A stretch of DNA of 64,000 bases from Mesoplasma seiffertii ATCC 49495 (lineage in GTDB: Bacteria; Bacillota_I; Bacilli_A; Mycoplasmatales; Mycoplasmataceae): contig NZ_KI912485.1 of NCBI RefSeq assembly GCF_000518725.1, forward strand, positions 127,866 through 191,865, read 5' to 3'. Shown one piece after another: positions 10,736 to 22,649 of the stretch. The notes beneath the pieces were generated by a model. It made no database searches and was not told the origin of the DNA. It saw only the letters and a list, made by a program, of their open reading frames with translations. Positions within the stretch are counted from its first letter, which is position 1. The number at the start of each line of letters is the position of its first letter. The translations under genes and the position numbers were made by a program.

Positions 10736-13645
10736 ATGGAAAATTATGAATCGAAGAAGTTAGCAGAGATTGAAAAAGACCTGCAAACTGATTTTAAAAA
10801 GGGATTAACCCAAGAGCAAGTAGAGCAAAAACTTTTAATTGAAGGTAGAAATGAGTTACCAGCTGGAAAAGTTACTCCATGATATAAAACATTTTTGTTA
10901 GCATTTATTGAACCGCTACAAATTATCTTAATTATTGCAGCGATTATTTCTGTTGTGGCTCCTTTAGTAGCAAATAATACAGGACATATGAGTTTTCATG
11001 ATTTTATTGACTTTACTGTTATTATCGCAATTGTTATTATTGATGCAATTTTAGAAACCGTCCAAACAGTTAAAGCACGAAAATCAGTAGATGCCTTGAA
11101 GGCATTATCAAAACCTCGTGCTGTTGTGATTCGTGATGGTCAACAAAAAGAAGTTGATGCAGCTGAATTGGTTGTAGGAGATATTGTGGTTTTAGAAGCA
11201 GGAAAATATGTTCCAGCTGAATTAAGAATCATCAAAGCATCAGACTTTATGATTGATGAATCAATTTTAACTGGAGAATCAGTTCCAGTTGATAAACATG
11301 CTAATAAGATTAATCCAACAGTTATCCTAGCAGAGAAAACTAATATTGCCTTTATGTCAACATTTACAACTGCCGGAAGAGGAGTTGGAGTTGTTATCGC
11401 AACAGCAATTAATAGTGAAATTGGAAAAATTGCTGCAGCTGTTAATAGTAATGAAGAAGAACATACACCATTAGAAAAAAAATTAACATCATTTAGTTAT
11501 TGAATTTCATGTGCTGCAGCATTTGTTGGAGTAACAATTTTCACTGCGATGTTATTTACAGGTGATCGTGGATCTTGAGCCAACTACTTAATGGTAGCGA
11601 TTACTTTAGCAATCGGAGTTATTCCTGAATCATTGGCAGCAGTTGTATCAATTACTTTGTCATTTTCAACAAAACGTATGGCTAAGGAAAATGTGATTGT
11701 TAAAAAATTGGCTTCAGTTGAAACTTTAGGTTCAGTTAATGTAATTTGTACAGATAAAACTGGAACATTAACACAAAACAAAATGACAGTTCAAAAAATT
11801 ATTGTTAATAACAAAATTATTTCACAAAAGGCATATATTAAATTGCCAAGTTCATTACAAAAAGATTTATTTTTAAAAAGTTTAGTTTTACCAAACGATT
11901 CAGTGACTGAAGGAACTGAGCGAATTGGAGATCCAACAGAGTTAGCTTTAGTTGACTATGCTGAGTTAATGGGGATTGACGAACAAAAATCACGTGAGCT
12001 ATGAATCCGAACTGATGAAATACCATTTGATAGTGAACGTAAATTAATGACGACTGTTAATCAAATTGATAATCACCAAGTTACCTTTACTAAAGGAGCA
12101 ATTGATCAATTGCTAAAAGTGTGTTCTCGCATTGTGTTAAATGATCAAATTATCGAATTAACAGACGAACACCGTCATGAAATTTTTAAAGCATCAACAA
12201 CTTTAAGTGATGATGCTTTAAGAGTTTTAGCTTTTGCTTATAGTGATGATATTAATCAAATTAAAGCTAACTATGAAGCTGACTTAATTTTTGTTGGAGC
12301 AGTCGCAATGATTGACCCTGTTAGAGTTGAAGCTGTTCAAGCAATTGAAGAAGCGCATGCTGCTGGAATCCGTGTTGTAATGATTACAGGAGACCATGCC
12401 ATTACTGCTTTAGCAATTGCTCGTGATTTAGATCTAGCATATACACCACATGAAGTTATGTCTTCAGAAGTACTAGAACGTTATAGTGAAGAAGAACTAC
12501 TTCGTGTAATTGATAATATTAAAGTTTTTGCTCGTGTTAACCCTGACCATAAAGTTCGTATCGTTAATGCCTTACAACAAAAAGGAAACATTGTCTCAAT
12601 GACTGGAGATGGTGTTAACGACGCACCAAGTTTAAGCAAAGCCGATATTGGAGTTGCGATGGGAATTACCGGAACGGATGTGGCTAAACAAGCAGCGGAT
12701 GTTATTCTAACTGATGATAACTTTGCCACAATTATGAAAGGTGTTAATGAAGGACGTAACGTTTATCAAAAAATTAAACGTGCGATTGTTTTATTAATGG
12801 GATTTAACTTGGCTAACGTTATTTCAATCTTTGTTATCTCAATGATGTTCCATGTATCACCATTAGAAGCAACCAATATTTTATTCATTAACTTAATTGT
12901 TGAATCATGTTTAGCAATTGCAATTGGAATGGGGCCATTAGATGATACTTTAATGCTGCTACCACCAAAATTTGGAAAGAACGGATTGTTAAAAGGTTCA
13001 CTGTTGCCAATTCTTAAAATTGGACTATTTTCAGGAGCTGCTTCAATTCTAGCTTTCTTTGTAGGAATGCAAGCAGTTGATGTTTCACAATGAACTGATA
13101 TTGAAGGAATCTCATGATATAAATTTGCAACAGGTCAAGAATGAACAAATTTATCATTATTAGATAAAACTCAGTTCATTTCATTTGGTCGAACAGCTAT
13201 GTTTATCACTACTGTGTCATCGCCATTGCTATTTGCTCATTTAATTAAGTTATCAAATTGACAAGCAAATCGTAAAGTTAATTGATCAGTATCGTTACCT
13301 TTAGTATATGCTTCACTAATTGCTTTAGGTTTGGGAATTATTGTAACTTTTGTTCCGGGAATTAATGACAATATTTTTGGTTTAGTTCATTATGGCACTA
13401 AAGAAATTAATGGCCATGAACTACAAGGATGAAATCTTCAAAATATATGAGTAATCTTTGCTGCCTTTGGAATGGCATTGATTGCTCCACTAGGAATTTT
13501 ATTGACTGATGCAATTGTCTTTTATTCTTATCATTTAGCTCCTAAATCATGACAAACAAATCGTGAGTTAGTTTCAAAAATGTTAGAAGCAGATCGTAAA
13601 GAAGAAATAGCTCAGGCTAAAAGAAATAAACAAAATAAAAAGTAG
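10736..13645 (+). CDS. Cation-transporting P-type ATPase, probably P2A Ca2+ type
   Basis: ATP-driven cation export pump of 969 residues in the plasma membrane. In order: an N-terminal cytoplasmic part, M1-M2 (about 53-115), the actuator domain with LTGESVPVD near residue 181, M3-M4 with IPES near 297, the phosphorylation loop DKTGTLTQNK near 340, the nucleotide-binding part, MTGDGVNDAP near 622, and a long C-terminal membrane region of about six helices. This layout is that of PacL/PMR1-type Ca2+ pumps, and the M4 motif reads PES instead of the more usual PEG. Many TGA-encoded Trp occur, mainly in the membrane parts. The specific ion is inferred from family. A strong terminator follows. Confidence 0.9.
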
Positions 13646-13672
13646 TTATTTTAAAACTACTTGTCAAATCAT

Positions 13673-13700
13673 AACAAGCCTTAAAGGCTTGTTTTTTTAT
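13673..13700 (+). terminator. Terminator after the P-type ATPase gene
   Basis: AACAAGCC pairs with GGCTTGTT around a short loop and is followed by a run of T. Confidence 0.85.
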
Positions 13701-13820
13701 TAAAGTTATAAGCAATAGATAAATAACCCAGAAGTTATACAAAAAGGTTTCATAATCTTTTTTAGTTTTTGGTGTTACTTTTAATAATGTTATATTAGTA
13801 AGGAAAGGAACACTTTTAAT

Positions 13821-13859
13821 ATGATAAGTGCTATTAGAATGACTCTTCATATTTGATAA
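13821..13859 (+). other. Twelve-codon mini-ORF in a leader-like region
   Basis: ATG with a nearby AGGAAAGGA site opens a reading frame of 12 codons ending in Trp (TGA) and TAA, about 60 bases before the ribosome site of the next gene. A TATATT -10-like box lies about 30 bases upstream. It could be a leader peptide or chance. Confidence 0.2.
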
Positions 13860-13922
13860 GTTATCTGTAAAAGACAGTTCTTAAAATGTAAGAGATGTGG
13901 CAAAATCCAAGGAGGTAAAATT

Positions 13923-14726
13923 TTGAATAGTGAAGTATATTGATGACTAATTGGTATATTTGTATTTTCTGCTGCTGTGGGACACTTATTGATTTATAAA
14001 ATATCTTACTGATTTTTTTCGATTAAGGTTGATAATCTTATTGAAACTTTTGGCAAGGAATTTGAAAGTGACACTTTGCCTATTTTACTAAAAGACGAAA
14101 GATATAGGATATACCTATTTTATTATGAAGCTGTTTTCTTGGATATTGTCGTTTTTATAATGTTCACGGCAATTTTTTATAGTGAGGATTATTATTACAA
14201 AACATATTTTTTAATGATGATTATAAGTCTAGTGCTAGCGCTTTTAGTGCTAAGTTATGATTGATACAACTTTTCTCGTAAAGTTAATAAAGAAAAGTTT
14301 TTTACTCCACAAGAAGCAACTAATTTTTTTGATAACGTTCTTTTAAAGAAAAGTAAAGTTGAAAAATATCAACAATTTAGAATACGCCAAAATGATAAAA
14401 TATCAGTTCATAATCACCCAATGCAGTTTAATCAAAAACGCTATTATAAAAAGATCAAGAAAAGCTATCAGCAAAACTTTTCTTCATATCAACAATATAA
14501 AATTTTTTTAAGGTACATAAAAGACTATGAACTTTTTATTAATCGGATTCCTTGAAAATGAAAAGTTGTTGTGCTCCATGATGGTATAGAGAAAACAATT
14601 GATGCGCTTCCAAAAATCTTAATTGATAATTTTGTCTATATGCTATTAACTACTAAGCAAAATCCAAATAATAATGAACTTGATGAACAGTTTAAACTAA
14701 AGCAACAACCAAGCAATGCTGGTTAA
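13923..14726 (+). CDS. Membrane hypothetical protein, 267 residues, TTG start
   Basis: Not recognised. A hydrophobic segment at the N-terminus (about residues 5-23), two more at about 64-82 and 88-107, then a basic, aromatic-rich cytoplasmic tail of about 150 residues. The TTG at 13923 is preceded by a perfect AAGGAGGT site at spacing 7 and no ATG is available nearby in frame, which decides the start. Seven TGA codons are read as Trp, two of them adjacent (WW) near residue 8. A terminator follows, so it is a single-gene unit. Confidence 0.7.
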
Positions 14727-14762
14727 GATTTCTTTAGTAGAAATGAGAATTTAATAGTTTTA

Positions 14763-14790
14763 AGCACTATTAAATGTTAGTGCTTTTTAT
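14763..14790 (+). terminator. Terminator after the 13923-14726 gene
   Basis: AGCACTA pairs with TAGTGCT around TTAAATGT and runs into TTTTATTT. Confidence 0.75.
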
Positions 14791-14888
14791 TTAAATATTT
14801 ATAGTTCCGAAACCAGAAATAGGTTTTAAGATTAAAGATTTTTTAAAAATCGCGAACTATAATTTAAAAGAAACGGAGCTAATATCAA

Positions 14889-15596
14889 ATGTCTATGATT
14901 ACACTAAAAAATATTTTCTATATTGTTGGTAAAGCACCCAGCAAGTTTGAACTAAACATTTCTCATTTGGAAGTTGAACAAGGAGAAGTTATTGCCTTAA
15001 TCGGAGAAAATGGTAGTGGTAAGACAACTTTAATTGATATTTTAGTTGGCAATCTCAGACCTCAACAAGGAACCTTAAATTTTGTTAATAAGGAAAATGA
15101 TTTTAAAATATCTGCAATTTTTCAAGATAGTCATTTTGATGAGATAACAATTAAAGAAACCTTGAACTTTTTTAAAAGTGCCAATAATAGTGATGTTGAT
15201 ATTGATGAACTTTTACTGGAGTTTGGTTTGTTTGAATTTAAAAGCAAACGTTTTAATGAATTAAGTTTTGGACAAAAGCAACGATTTAGATTCGTTGTCA
15301 CATTAGTCAAACCGTTTTCTATTTTAATACTGGATGAAGTTATGACCGGAATTGATTTACTATGAAGAAGAAAAATTCGAAAAGTAATTGCTAAAATAGT
15401 CGAACTTGGAAAAACTGTTTTCATTATCTCTCATGATATTGAAGATATCACCAATTTCTGTAGTAGAGTGATCTTTTTAGAGAATGGAAAAATAAAAGCT
15501 GACTTTAAATTGAATGGAACAGTCGATTACAAAAGACAAACCTTGCTGGAAAAAGTTAAGTTCTTAGATGAAGCATTAGAAGAGGAGAAGTTGTAA
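14889..15596 (+). CDS. ABC transporter ATP-binding protein
   Basis: A 235-residue ABC ATPase that would energise the permease encoded next to it. It shows Walker A (GENGSGKTT) at about residue 39, the Q-loop (IFQDSHFD) near 79, a divergent signature FGQKQRFR near 131, Walker B ILILDEVMTG near 144 and the H-loop ISHD near 182. The signature reads SFGQKQR in place of LSGGQ, as in several drug or lantibiotic type exporters. The start at 14889 follows a GGAGCT site. Its stop overlaps the permease ATG by one base (TAATG), so the pair is translationally coupled. The substrate cannot be told from sequence. Confidence 0.88.
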
Positions 15597-16405
15597 TGAG
15601 ACAAACTGGACTAATAATTATTAGAACTTTTAAAGTTTCTTTTAACTCGGTGGCAAGGAGTTTAGCTTTTCTTATAACTTTTGGAATAGTGATACCTCTA
15701 ATTACACTTGGTCCTATTGGTTTTATATTTAGTGGGGGTAATATATCAAACACAATATTTGTGAACTACGGAATTCTTATAAAAGTATCGGCAATAGCAC
15801 TTTTGGCAATTGTTATATCCAAAAAAATGCATAAGGATTTGAAACAAGGATTTATAAAGAACTTTTTTGTTAATAACTTTTCTAAACAAAACTACTTTTT
15901 GGGAACTTTTTTATTCTACTCAATAGCAATTTTGATTTCATCATTTATTTCGTTTCTTATTGCAGTAGTAGTCTGAAAAACTGAGGGATCTCTTTTAAAC
16001 GAGACCTTGTATGTGAAGACAATATTCATCGGAATTTACTTCTTTGGAGTACCAATTATTTCACTATGAATTTTTGCTTTCGGATTTTACTTTAGTTTTA
16101 GAGTTGGCAAAAACCCATCACTTCAACATTACCTTTTGATCTCTTGTATTTTGCTATTTTGGATTTGATTGTATTTATATAGTAGTTTTTCTGAGTTGCA
16201 AGCAATTTGTTATGGACTGGTTTTAATTCCCGGATTCAACTTATTTTTTGCAATTCCGCAGCACTTAAGTTTATTTGGGATAACGTATTGATGGGTCTAT
16301 TTAATAAATTTTGCTTATGTACTAATAGGCTTAGCAACTCTGGTATTTTTCAGCACAGATAAATGACTAATGATTAATAATACTTACTCCAAGAAAACTT
16401 TTTAA
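15596..16405 (+). CDS. ABC-2 type transporter permease
   Basis: A 269-residue protein with about six hydrophobic segments and short loops, the usual shape of an ABC-2 permease subunit. It contains several TGA-encoded Trp in the membrane helices. With the upstream ATPase it forms a two-gene exporter. The ribosome site GAGGAGAAG lies inside the end of the ATPase gene. No substrate clue is visible; adjacent genes are unrelated (valS follows after about 100 bases with its own leader). Confidence 0.8.
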
Positions 16406-16512
16406 ACATTAGCAATAACTGACCACTACTTTTTAATAGACATATTTAGGAAAAGTCTATCGTACAACAGAAATCTATTGTAAAATTATATTATTGAATA
16501 TAAGGAGACAGT

Positions 16513-19140
16513 ATGAAAATTAATAAGGAATTAGCACCAAAATATAATCCTGGAGAAGTAGAAGAAGGTAAGTATCAGCAATGAGTTAATGATAATCGCT
16601 TTAAAGCTAATCCCAACTCTGCTAAGTCTAAATTTTCAATTATTCTGCCACCTCCGAATGTTACTGGTAAATTACACATTGGTCATGCTTGAGATGGAAG
16701 TTTACAAGACGCAGTTATTAGATTTAAAAAGCTAACTGGATTTGATGTGTTATTTGTTCCGGGAATGGATCATTCAGGAATTAGTACTCAAGTTAAGGTT
16801 GAAGCCAAACTTCGTGAACAAGGAATTAGTCGCTTTGATTTAGGGCGTGAACGATTTTTAGAAGAAGCTTGAAAATGAAAAGCAGAGTATGCTGCAGTAA
16901 TTCGTCAACAATGAGCGAAATTAGGATTAGCTTTAGATTATAGTGTTGAAAAATTCACTTTAGATGATGATGTAAATCAACTAGTTAAACAAATCTTTAT
17001 TAACTTTTATAATAAAGGACTAATTTATCGTGGAAAAAGAATTGTTAACTGAGACCCACAACAAAAAACAGCAATTTCTAATGTTGAAGTAATTTATTCT
17101 GAAGTTGTTGGATCAATGTATCATTTTAAATATCAACTTGTTGATTCTGCCCATTATTTGGAAGTAGCAACAACTCGTCCCGAAACAATGTTTGCTGATC
17201 AATGTGTTGTGGTTAATCCGACAGACGAACGCTATTTACAATATATTGGTAAGAATGTTATCAATCCAGTTAATGGTCAAGTAATTCCCGTAATTGCCGA
17301 TGATTATGTAGAAGTTGATTTTGGAACTGGGGTTATGAAGTGTACTCCTGCTCATGATCCTAATGACTTTGAAATTGGAGAACGTCACAAATTGGCAAAA
17401 CCATTGTGTATGAATGAAGATGGAACAATTAATGAACTAGGGGGCAAAGACTACCAAGGATTGGACCGATTCGTTGCCCGTCAAAAAATTATTGAATTAA
17501 CAACTCAAGCAAATACTTTTATTAAAGCAGAAGAAATTACTCATCAAGTAGGATTTTCTGAACGCTCAAATGCGGTGGTAGAACCTTATTTATCAGATCA
17601 ATGGTTTGTTAAAATGGAAAAATTTTCAGCTATGATTTTGGAATTACAAAATAGCCCTGAAGCAATTAAGTTTTTTCCTGAACGTTTTGCTGATGTTTTA
17701 GAAAAATGAATGCAAAATGCTCACGATTGATGTATCTCACGTCAACTATGATGAGGACATAGAATTCCGGCTTGATATCATAAAGATACAAATGAATTGT
17801 ATGTTGGAGAAAGTGCTCCAAGTGATTTAGAAAATTGAATTCAAGATGAAGATGTTTTGGATACATGATTTTCATCAGGGTTATGACCATTTGCAACATT
17901 AATGCGTGGAGAAAGTTTTGAATCGGACTACTATAAAACATATTTCCCAGTTAATGTATTAGTAACTGGATATGATATTATTTTCTTTTGAGTAGCACGA
18001 ATGATTTTTCAAACTCAAGAATTTACTGATTCAAAACCGTTTAATGATGTGTTAATTCACGGACTTGTTCGTGATGAACAAGGTCGTAAAATGTCAAAAT
18101 CATTAGGTAATGGAATTGATCCAATGGATGTTATTGCTGAATACGGAGTTGATAGTTTAAGATTTTTCTTATTAACAAATTCAACCCCAGGTCAAGATAT
18201 CAAATACTCAACTGAAAAAGTTCGTAGCGCATGAAACTTCATGAATAAATTATGAAATGCTTCGCGTTATGTGTTAATGAATTTAGATGATAACTTTGTA
18301 CCAAACAAAGATTTTACTAAACATCTTTCAATCACAGATAAGTGAATTTTAAATGAGTTAAGTCAAGTAGAACAACAAGTTCAAATCCTAATTGAAAAAT
18401 ACGAATTTGCAATTGCAGGAAAATTAATTTATGAGTTTGTTTGAACCAAGTATTGTTCATGATATATTGAATTTGCTAAAGTTAATTTGAATTCAAGTGA
18501 AACTGAGGTTCGTGATTCAACTCAACAAACATTATTTTATGTTTTGAAAAACATTTTAATTATGTTGCATCCATTTGCACCATTTATGACTGAAGAAATT
18601 TATTTGAACCTAAATTTAAGGTCATCAATTATGGAAGAAAATTGAGACATTGACAGCTTTAAATTTAGTACAGAATATATTAATCAAGTTGTCAATATTA
18701 TCACTGTTGTACGAGAATTTAGAAGCAAAAATAATCTTAAAAATTCTTTACCATTACAGTTTAAATTAAATAACTTGAACTCTTCAAATCAAGAATTATT
18801 TAATACCTTTATTAATGAGATTAATGAATTTGTTAAAGCATTTGTTAATGCTGAAATTGTTAATGAAATTGCGAGTGATGACTTAACTGCGATTGCGGTT
18901 GAAGAATATTTCTTAGAGATTGCTAATGATAGTTTTATTAATAAAGAAGAGTTGATTCAAGAGTTAATTGATCGTCAAACAATGTTGCTAAATGAAATTT
19001 CTCGCTCTGAAAAAATGTTAGGAAATGAGAATTTCATTAGTAGAGCAAGTCAAGATAAGATTGAAGCTGAAAAAGCTAAGTATGCGACTTATAAAGAGCA
19101 ATTAGCAGCAATTGTAGATAAACTAAATACACTTCAATAA
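16513..19140 (+). CDS. valS: Valyl-tRNA synthetase
   Basis: Class I synthetase charging tRNA-Val, 875 residues, the normal bacterial length. It shows [15 protein letters not shown] with the HIGH signature near residue 54, the CP1 editing domain ([11 protein letters not shown] near 218; [19 protein letters not shown] near 272), the KMSKS signature in [10 protein letters not shown] near 525, an anticodon-binding domain, and a C-terminal coiled coil (about 800-875). Many TGA codons are read as Trp, as usual for this Trp-rich enzyme. An AAGGAGA site precedes the ATG. No T-box leader is seen in the short upstream region. Confidence 0.97.
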
Positions 19141-19168
19141 GCAAAGTTACTAACTTTGCTTTTTTTAT
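19140..19168 (+). terminator. Terminator after valS
   Basis: AGCAAAGTT pairs with AACTTTGCT around ACT and is followed by seven T. Confidence 0.85.
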
Positions 19169-19183
19169 GCTAATCCTTTAGGG

Positions 19184-21232
19184 GTGAAAATAATCAAAAT
19201 CGCGTTTACACTTAAAAATACTTATGAGTACCGCTTGGTAGTTCCTAATTTGGAGAGTTACTTAGTTTTAACAACTCTTGTTTTAATGAATATGATGGTT
19301 AAAACTCAAAACTACTGAATTGGAGGGCTGTTAATTGTTTGTATTAGTGGAAGCATTTATGTTAACCCACAAAAGTGAATACGAACTCTTAGTCTTAATT
19401 TTATAGTTGTTGGCTTTTTAATTGCCTGAGTTATGCTCAATCGAAATACAAATCTAACAACAATTGCTAATCAACAAGGAACCGTAATTGAAGCTAAACC
19501 AAGTTATGCAATTATTAAAATTAACCATCAAAAATACTATCTTTCGAACTTTCAACTTAAACTGCTTTTAGATCAGCGAGTTATTATTAATGCTAAAGTT
19601 GAAGCACTTACCAAAAGCCACTATTTTGTTTTTCCTTTTGATAACTATCTTAATGACCAAAGAGTATTTAAGCAGTTAAAGGATGTGCAGTTGACAAATC
19701 AAAGTTGACATTATTTGCGGTATTACTTTTATGAAAAAGTTTTCAACTTTGCTAATCATGAGCTTGTGCAGGTATTTCTATTTAACATTAGAGATAAAAG
19801 TCAGACTTTTCAAAAGCAACTTGAGCACTTAAACGTTGGTTATTTACTCAACTTTAATAGTTTAAGCATTTGAGGTCTTTGAACCTTATTTAGCAAGATT
19901 GGCTTTATTAGCAAGCACAAAAAAGCATTAAACTTAATGTTCGGTTTATTTTGAATTTGATGATATTTTTTAAATTGTTCATGACTTTTAATGCGATTTT
20001 TAATTAAGGCAACTTTGAAAAATCAACCAAAACTTAAATCCTGAAGCAACTTTGCTAGTTTTTGAGTGCCTTGTTTAATATTTCCCAGTTATGTTGGAAG
20101 TAGGGGATTTTTATATTTTGTAATATGCTATTTGTTTATTAAATTATTTAACCAACAATCATCAAAACTTATGCTTATAGGAGTTTTCTTAATACCTTTA
20201 AAAATTTACTATGACTATCAAATTAATCTAACCGCTCCAATTTGGGACTTTATTCTGGTACCCATTTTATTAACTACAAATTTATTGACTACCGTTATAG
20301 TTATTTGTGGGAATAATCAACAATGATTAAACTACCTATCAATTTGATTAGTTCATTTATTTAAAATAGTAAAATGATTAAGTTATTCATTTAACTTAGG
20401 CTATCAAAATTTATACGGAGTTATTTTAATTTATTTAGTTTTGTTAATATGATTTAGTTATCATTGAAAATGAAAACATCACTTCTTTTGACTAGCATTG
20501 GTTATAAGCATCTATTTGCTTAACTGATTGCTCAAACCTCAACATCATTTAGAAATGCTCAATGTTGGAAATGGTAACTCGTTCGTTTATTTTAATAAAT
20601 ATAAAAACCTTACCATTTTGTTTGATTGTGGAGTCGGTAAAGGATTTAGTACCCAAATTCCTACTCAGTATCTAAGGTATTTAGGAGTTAATAAAGTTGA
20701 TGCTATTTTTATATCACACAATCATCAAGATCATTTTAACGCTCTTGAAAATTTGCAACGCAATTTTCAAATTAAAGCAATTTACTATCGGGATACTACC
20801 ATTGAAGAGTTAACTTTTAAAAATGTAACAATTCGAGTTTTTAGCAATCCAGTTGCTAAAAGTGAGAATAATAAATCTTTAACTATTTTTGTAGATGTAA
20901 ATAAGGTTCGACTATTATTTACTGGTGATATTGAAAAGGCAAGTGAAACTTATTTCATAGAAAATCTAAACTTTGTAAATTATCTTAAACAACGACCTGT
21001 TGACATTTTGCAGATTCCTCATCATGGTTCAAAAACTTCGTCATCATATGAATTTATCAAGTTAGTAAACCCCAAGATTGCCTTAATTAGTGGAATGGTT
21101 TACCAACGTTTAAGGTTTCCTGATCAACAAACAATATCAACGTTAAATTTTTTAAGAATTTCTTACTATGTTACTGCTGGAGTAAATAATATTCGGATAG
21201 CATTAAATTCAGGATACATTCAAACTTTATAA
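19184..21232 (+). CDS. comEC: ComEC/Rec2-family membrane protein with metallo-hydrolase domain
   Basis: About 682 residues. The first two thirds are multi-pass membrane protein with many TGA-encoded Trp, matching the ComEC competence channel. From about residue 448 there is a metallo-beta-lactamase-fold domain with ISHNHQDHF near 511, TGDIEKASE near 585 and IPHHGSKTS near 610. In competent bacteria ComEC carries single-stranded DNA across the membrane; whether uptake operates here is unknown and no other com gene is in the window. The start is unclear: GTG at 19184 overlaps an AGGGGTGA site, while ATA (19190) and ATC (19193) in the same frame sit at better spacing. The family is clear, the start is not. 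Confidence 0.85.
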
Positions 21233-21239
21233 AAATAAA

Positions 21240-21262
21240 AAAAACACCAAATGGTGTTTTAA
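21240..21262. terminator. Terminator between converging comEC and rpsT
   Basis: AAAACACCA and TGGTGTTTT pair around AA. The A run on the left gives a T tract for rpsT on the reverse strand, and the right arm serves comEC. Confidence 0.8.
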
Positions 21263-21290
21263 GATTATTTTAATAATTGATTAATTGAAA

Positions 21291-21536
21291 TTAAGCACTC
21301 ATTAAACGAGATTTTTCTCTTGCAGCTTTATTCATTTTTAGGATTCCTTTTTTAACCCCTTTATCAATTAAACTAACTGCGTGAGTAATTAACTCATTTA
21401 CGTTATCTGCATTTTCAGCTTTCGCAGCAGAAACTTTTTTAATTGCAGTTTTAATTTCTGATTTAAATGCTTTGTTTGCTGAACGAGATTTTTCGTTAGT
21501 TAACACACGTTTTTTTTGTGATTTGATGTTTGCCAT
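21291..21536 (-). CDS. rpsT: 30S ribosomal protein S20
   Basis: An 81-residue, Lys/Ala-rich, all-helical protein that binds 16S rRNA in the small subunit. It starts MANIKSQKKRVLTNEK and contains the typical S20 segment NKAAREKSRLM at the end. Length and composition match the family. An AAAGGAGT site lies just upstream on the reverse strand. It is divergent from holA, a frequent arrangement because rpsT and holA are neighbours in many Firmicutes. Confidence 0.96.
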   Translation of the reverse strand: MANIKSQKKRVLTNEKSRSANKAFKSEIKTAIKKVSAAKAENADNVNELITHAVSLIDKGVKKGILKMNKAAREKSRLMSA

Positions 21537-21684
21537 ATTTTCAACTCCTTTATTTATAACTTGTCAATACAATATAAAGTATAGCAAAAAAACAATTATT
21601 ATGATAGTTAAAAAATAAACTTTTGCCTATAATAAAAATAAAATATTAGTAGTAAAATTATATATAAGAAGGTGAGGATGGCAA

Positions 21685-22644
21685 ATGAACTTTTTATACT
21701 CGCTTGATTACTTTTTGTTAACAAAGGCAACTAATAAATTAATAAAAGCTGTTAATCAAAATAATGACTATGAGATTTTAAAATTTTCTTTAATTGAAGA
21801 TGATTTTAATCAAATTTGAGATAACATTAATACTTTTTCTTTGTTCGAAACTAAGAAAATTATTGTTATTAAGGATTGCTGGTTTGTTAATGAAGAAAAA
21901 GTTGCGTTACATAAAAGTTTTAATCTTGAAAAGTTTGAGACAATGCTAAAGAATGCTAATCCCGAGACTATTTTAATATTTACCCTAAATAGTGATAAGT
22001 TTTCTAAAAAACTAAAAATTGCTAAATTGGTTAATCAGTTAATGAAAGTTGAAAAGCTAGAATTAATGAGTGATGAAACGATAATAAAATACATTAAAAC
22101 TTTTTTTGCTAAAGCTAATGTTAATTTAGATCAAAATCTTGCTACATATATTTGTCAAGCATTACCAAATGATATGCAAGTTATTAATAATGAACTTAAT
22201 AAATTAGTAAATATATCTCAACCTTTAACAGTCGAAATTATTAAAAATACGTTAACTCGTTATTTAGAGAATGATATTTTTGAGATTTCTAACTGCTTTA
22301 TTAAAAACGATATCAATAACTTTTTAAAACTTTATAAACAATACTTATTACTAAATGATGATTTGTTTGGATTGATTGGGTTGATTGCCGCTAATGTTAG
22401 TTTTATTCGAGATGTGAAAATTTTAAAATCAGCTCATAAAACTAATGAAGAAGTTGCCACAATTTTAAATGCGCATCCTTATAGAGTAAAATTGGCGATA
22501 TCAAATAATAGTAGTAATATTGGGCAATTAAATGATAAAATAGAAATGTTATATAAAATCCACAAAAGTATTCTTAATGGAAAATTTGAAGTTACGATTT
22601 TACCAGAATATGAATTTGTAAAAAATATGAAACAAGAGGTATAG
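21685..22644 (+). CDS. holA: DNA polymerase III delta subunit
   Basis: Clamp-loader subunit that opens the beta sliding clamp. The 319-residue product matches the family in length and pattern: an N-terminal AAA-like domain with a motif ETKKIIVIKDCWF near residue 52, a middle lid domain with ALPNDMQVINNELNKLV near 173, and the C-terminal collar domain. There is no Walker A motif, as expected for delta. Of two nearby ATGs, 21685 is in frame and lies 9 bases after AAGGTGA. Only one TGA-encoded Trp occurs. The next gene starts 5 bases after the stop. Confidence 0.9.
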
Positions 22645-22649
22645 GATTT

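Noticed and set aside
11584-12729. Several reverse-strand open frames opposite the P-type ATPase gene
   Set aside because: They are antisense shadows of a well-supported gene with all P-type motifs, with no ribosome sites of their own.
16406-16512. Possible T-box riboswitch before valS
   Set aside because: The region is too short and lacks a T-box sequence and an antiterminator; only a simple leader is seen.
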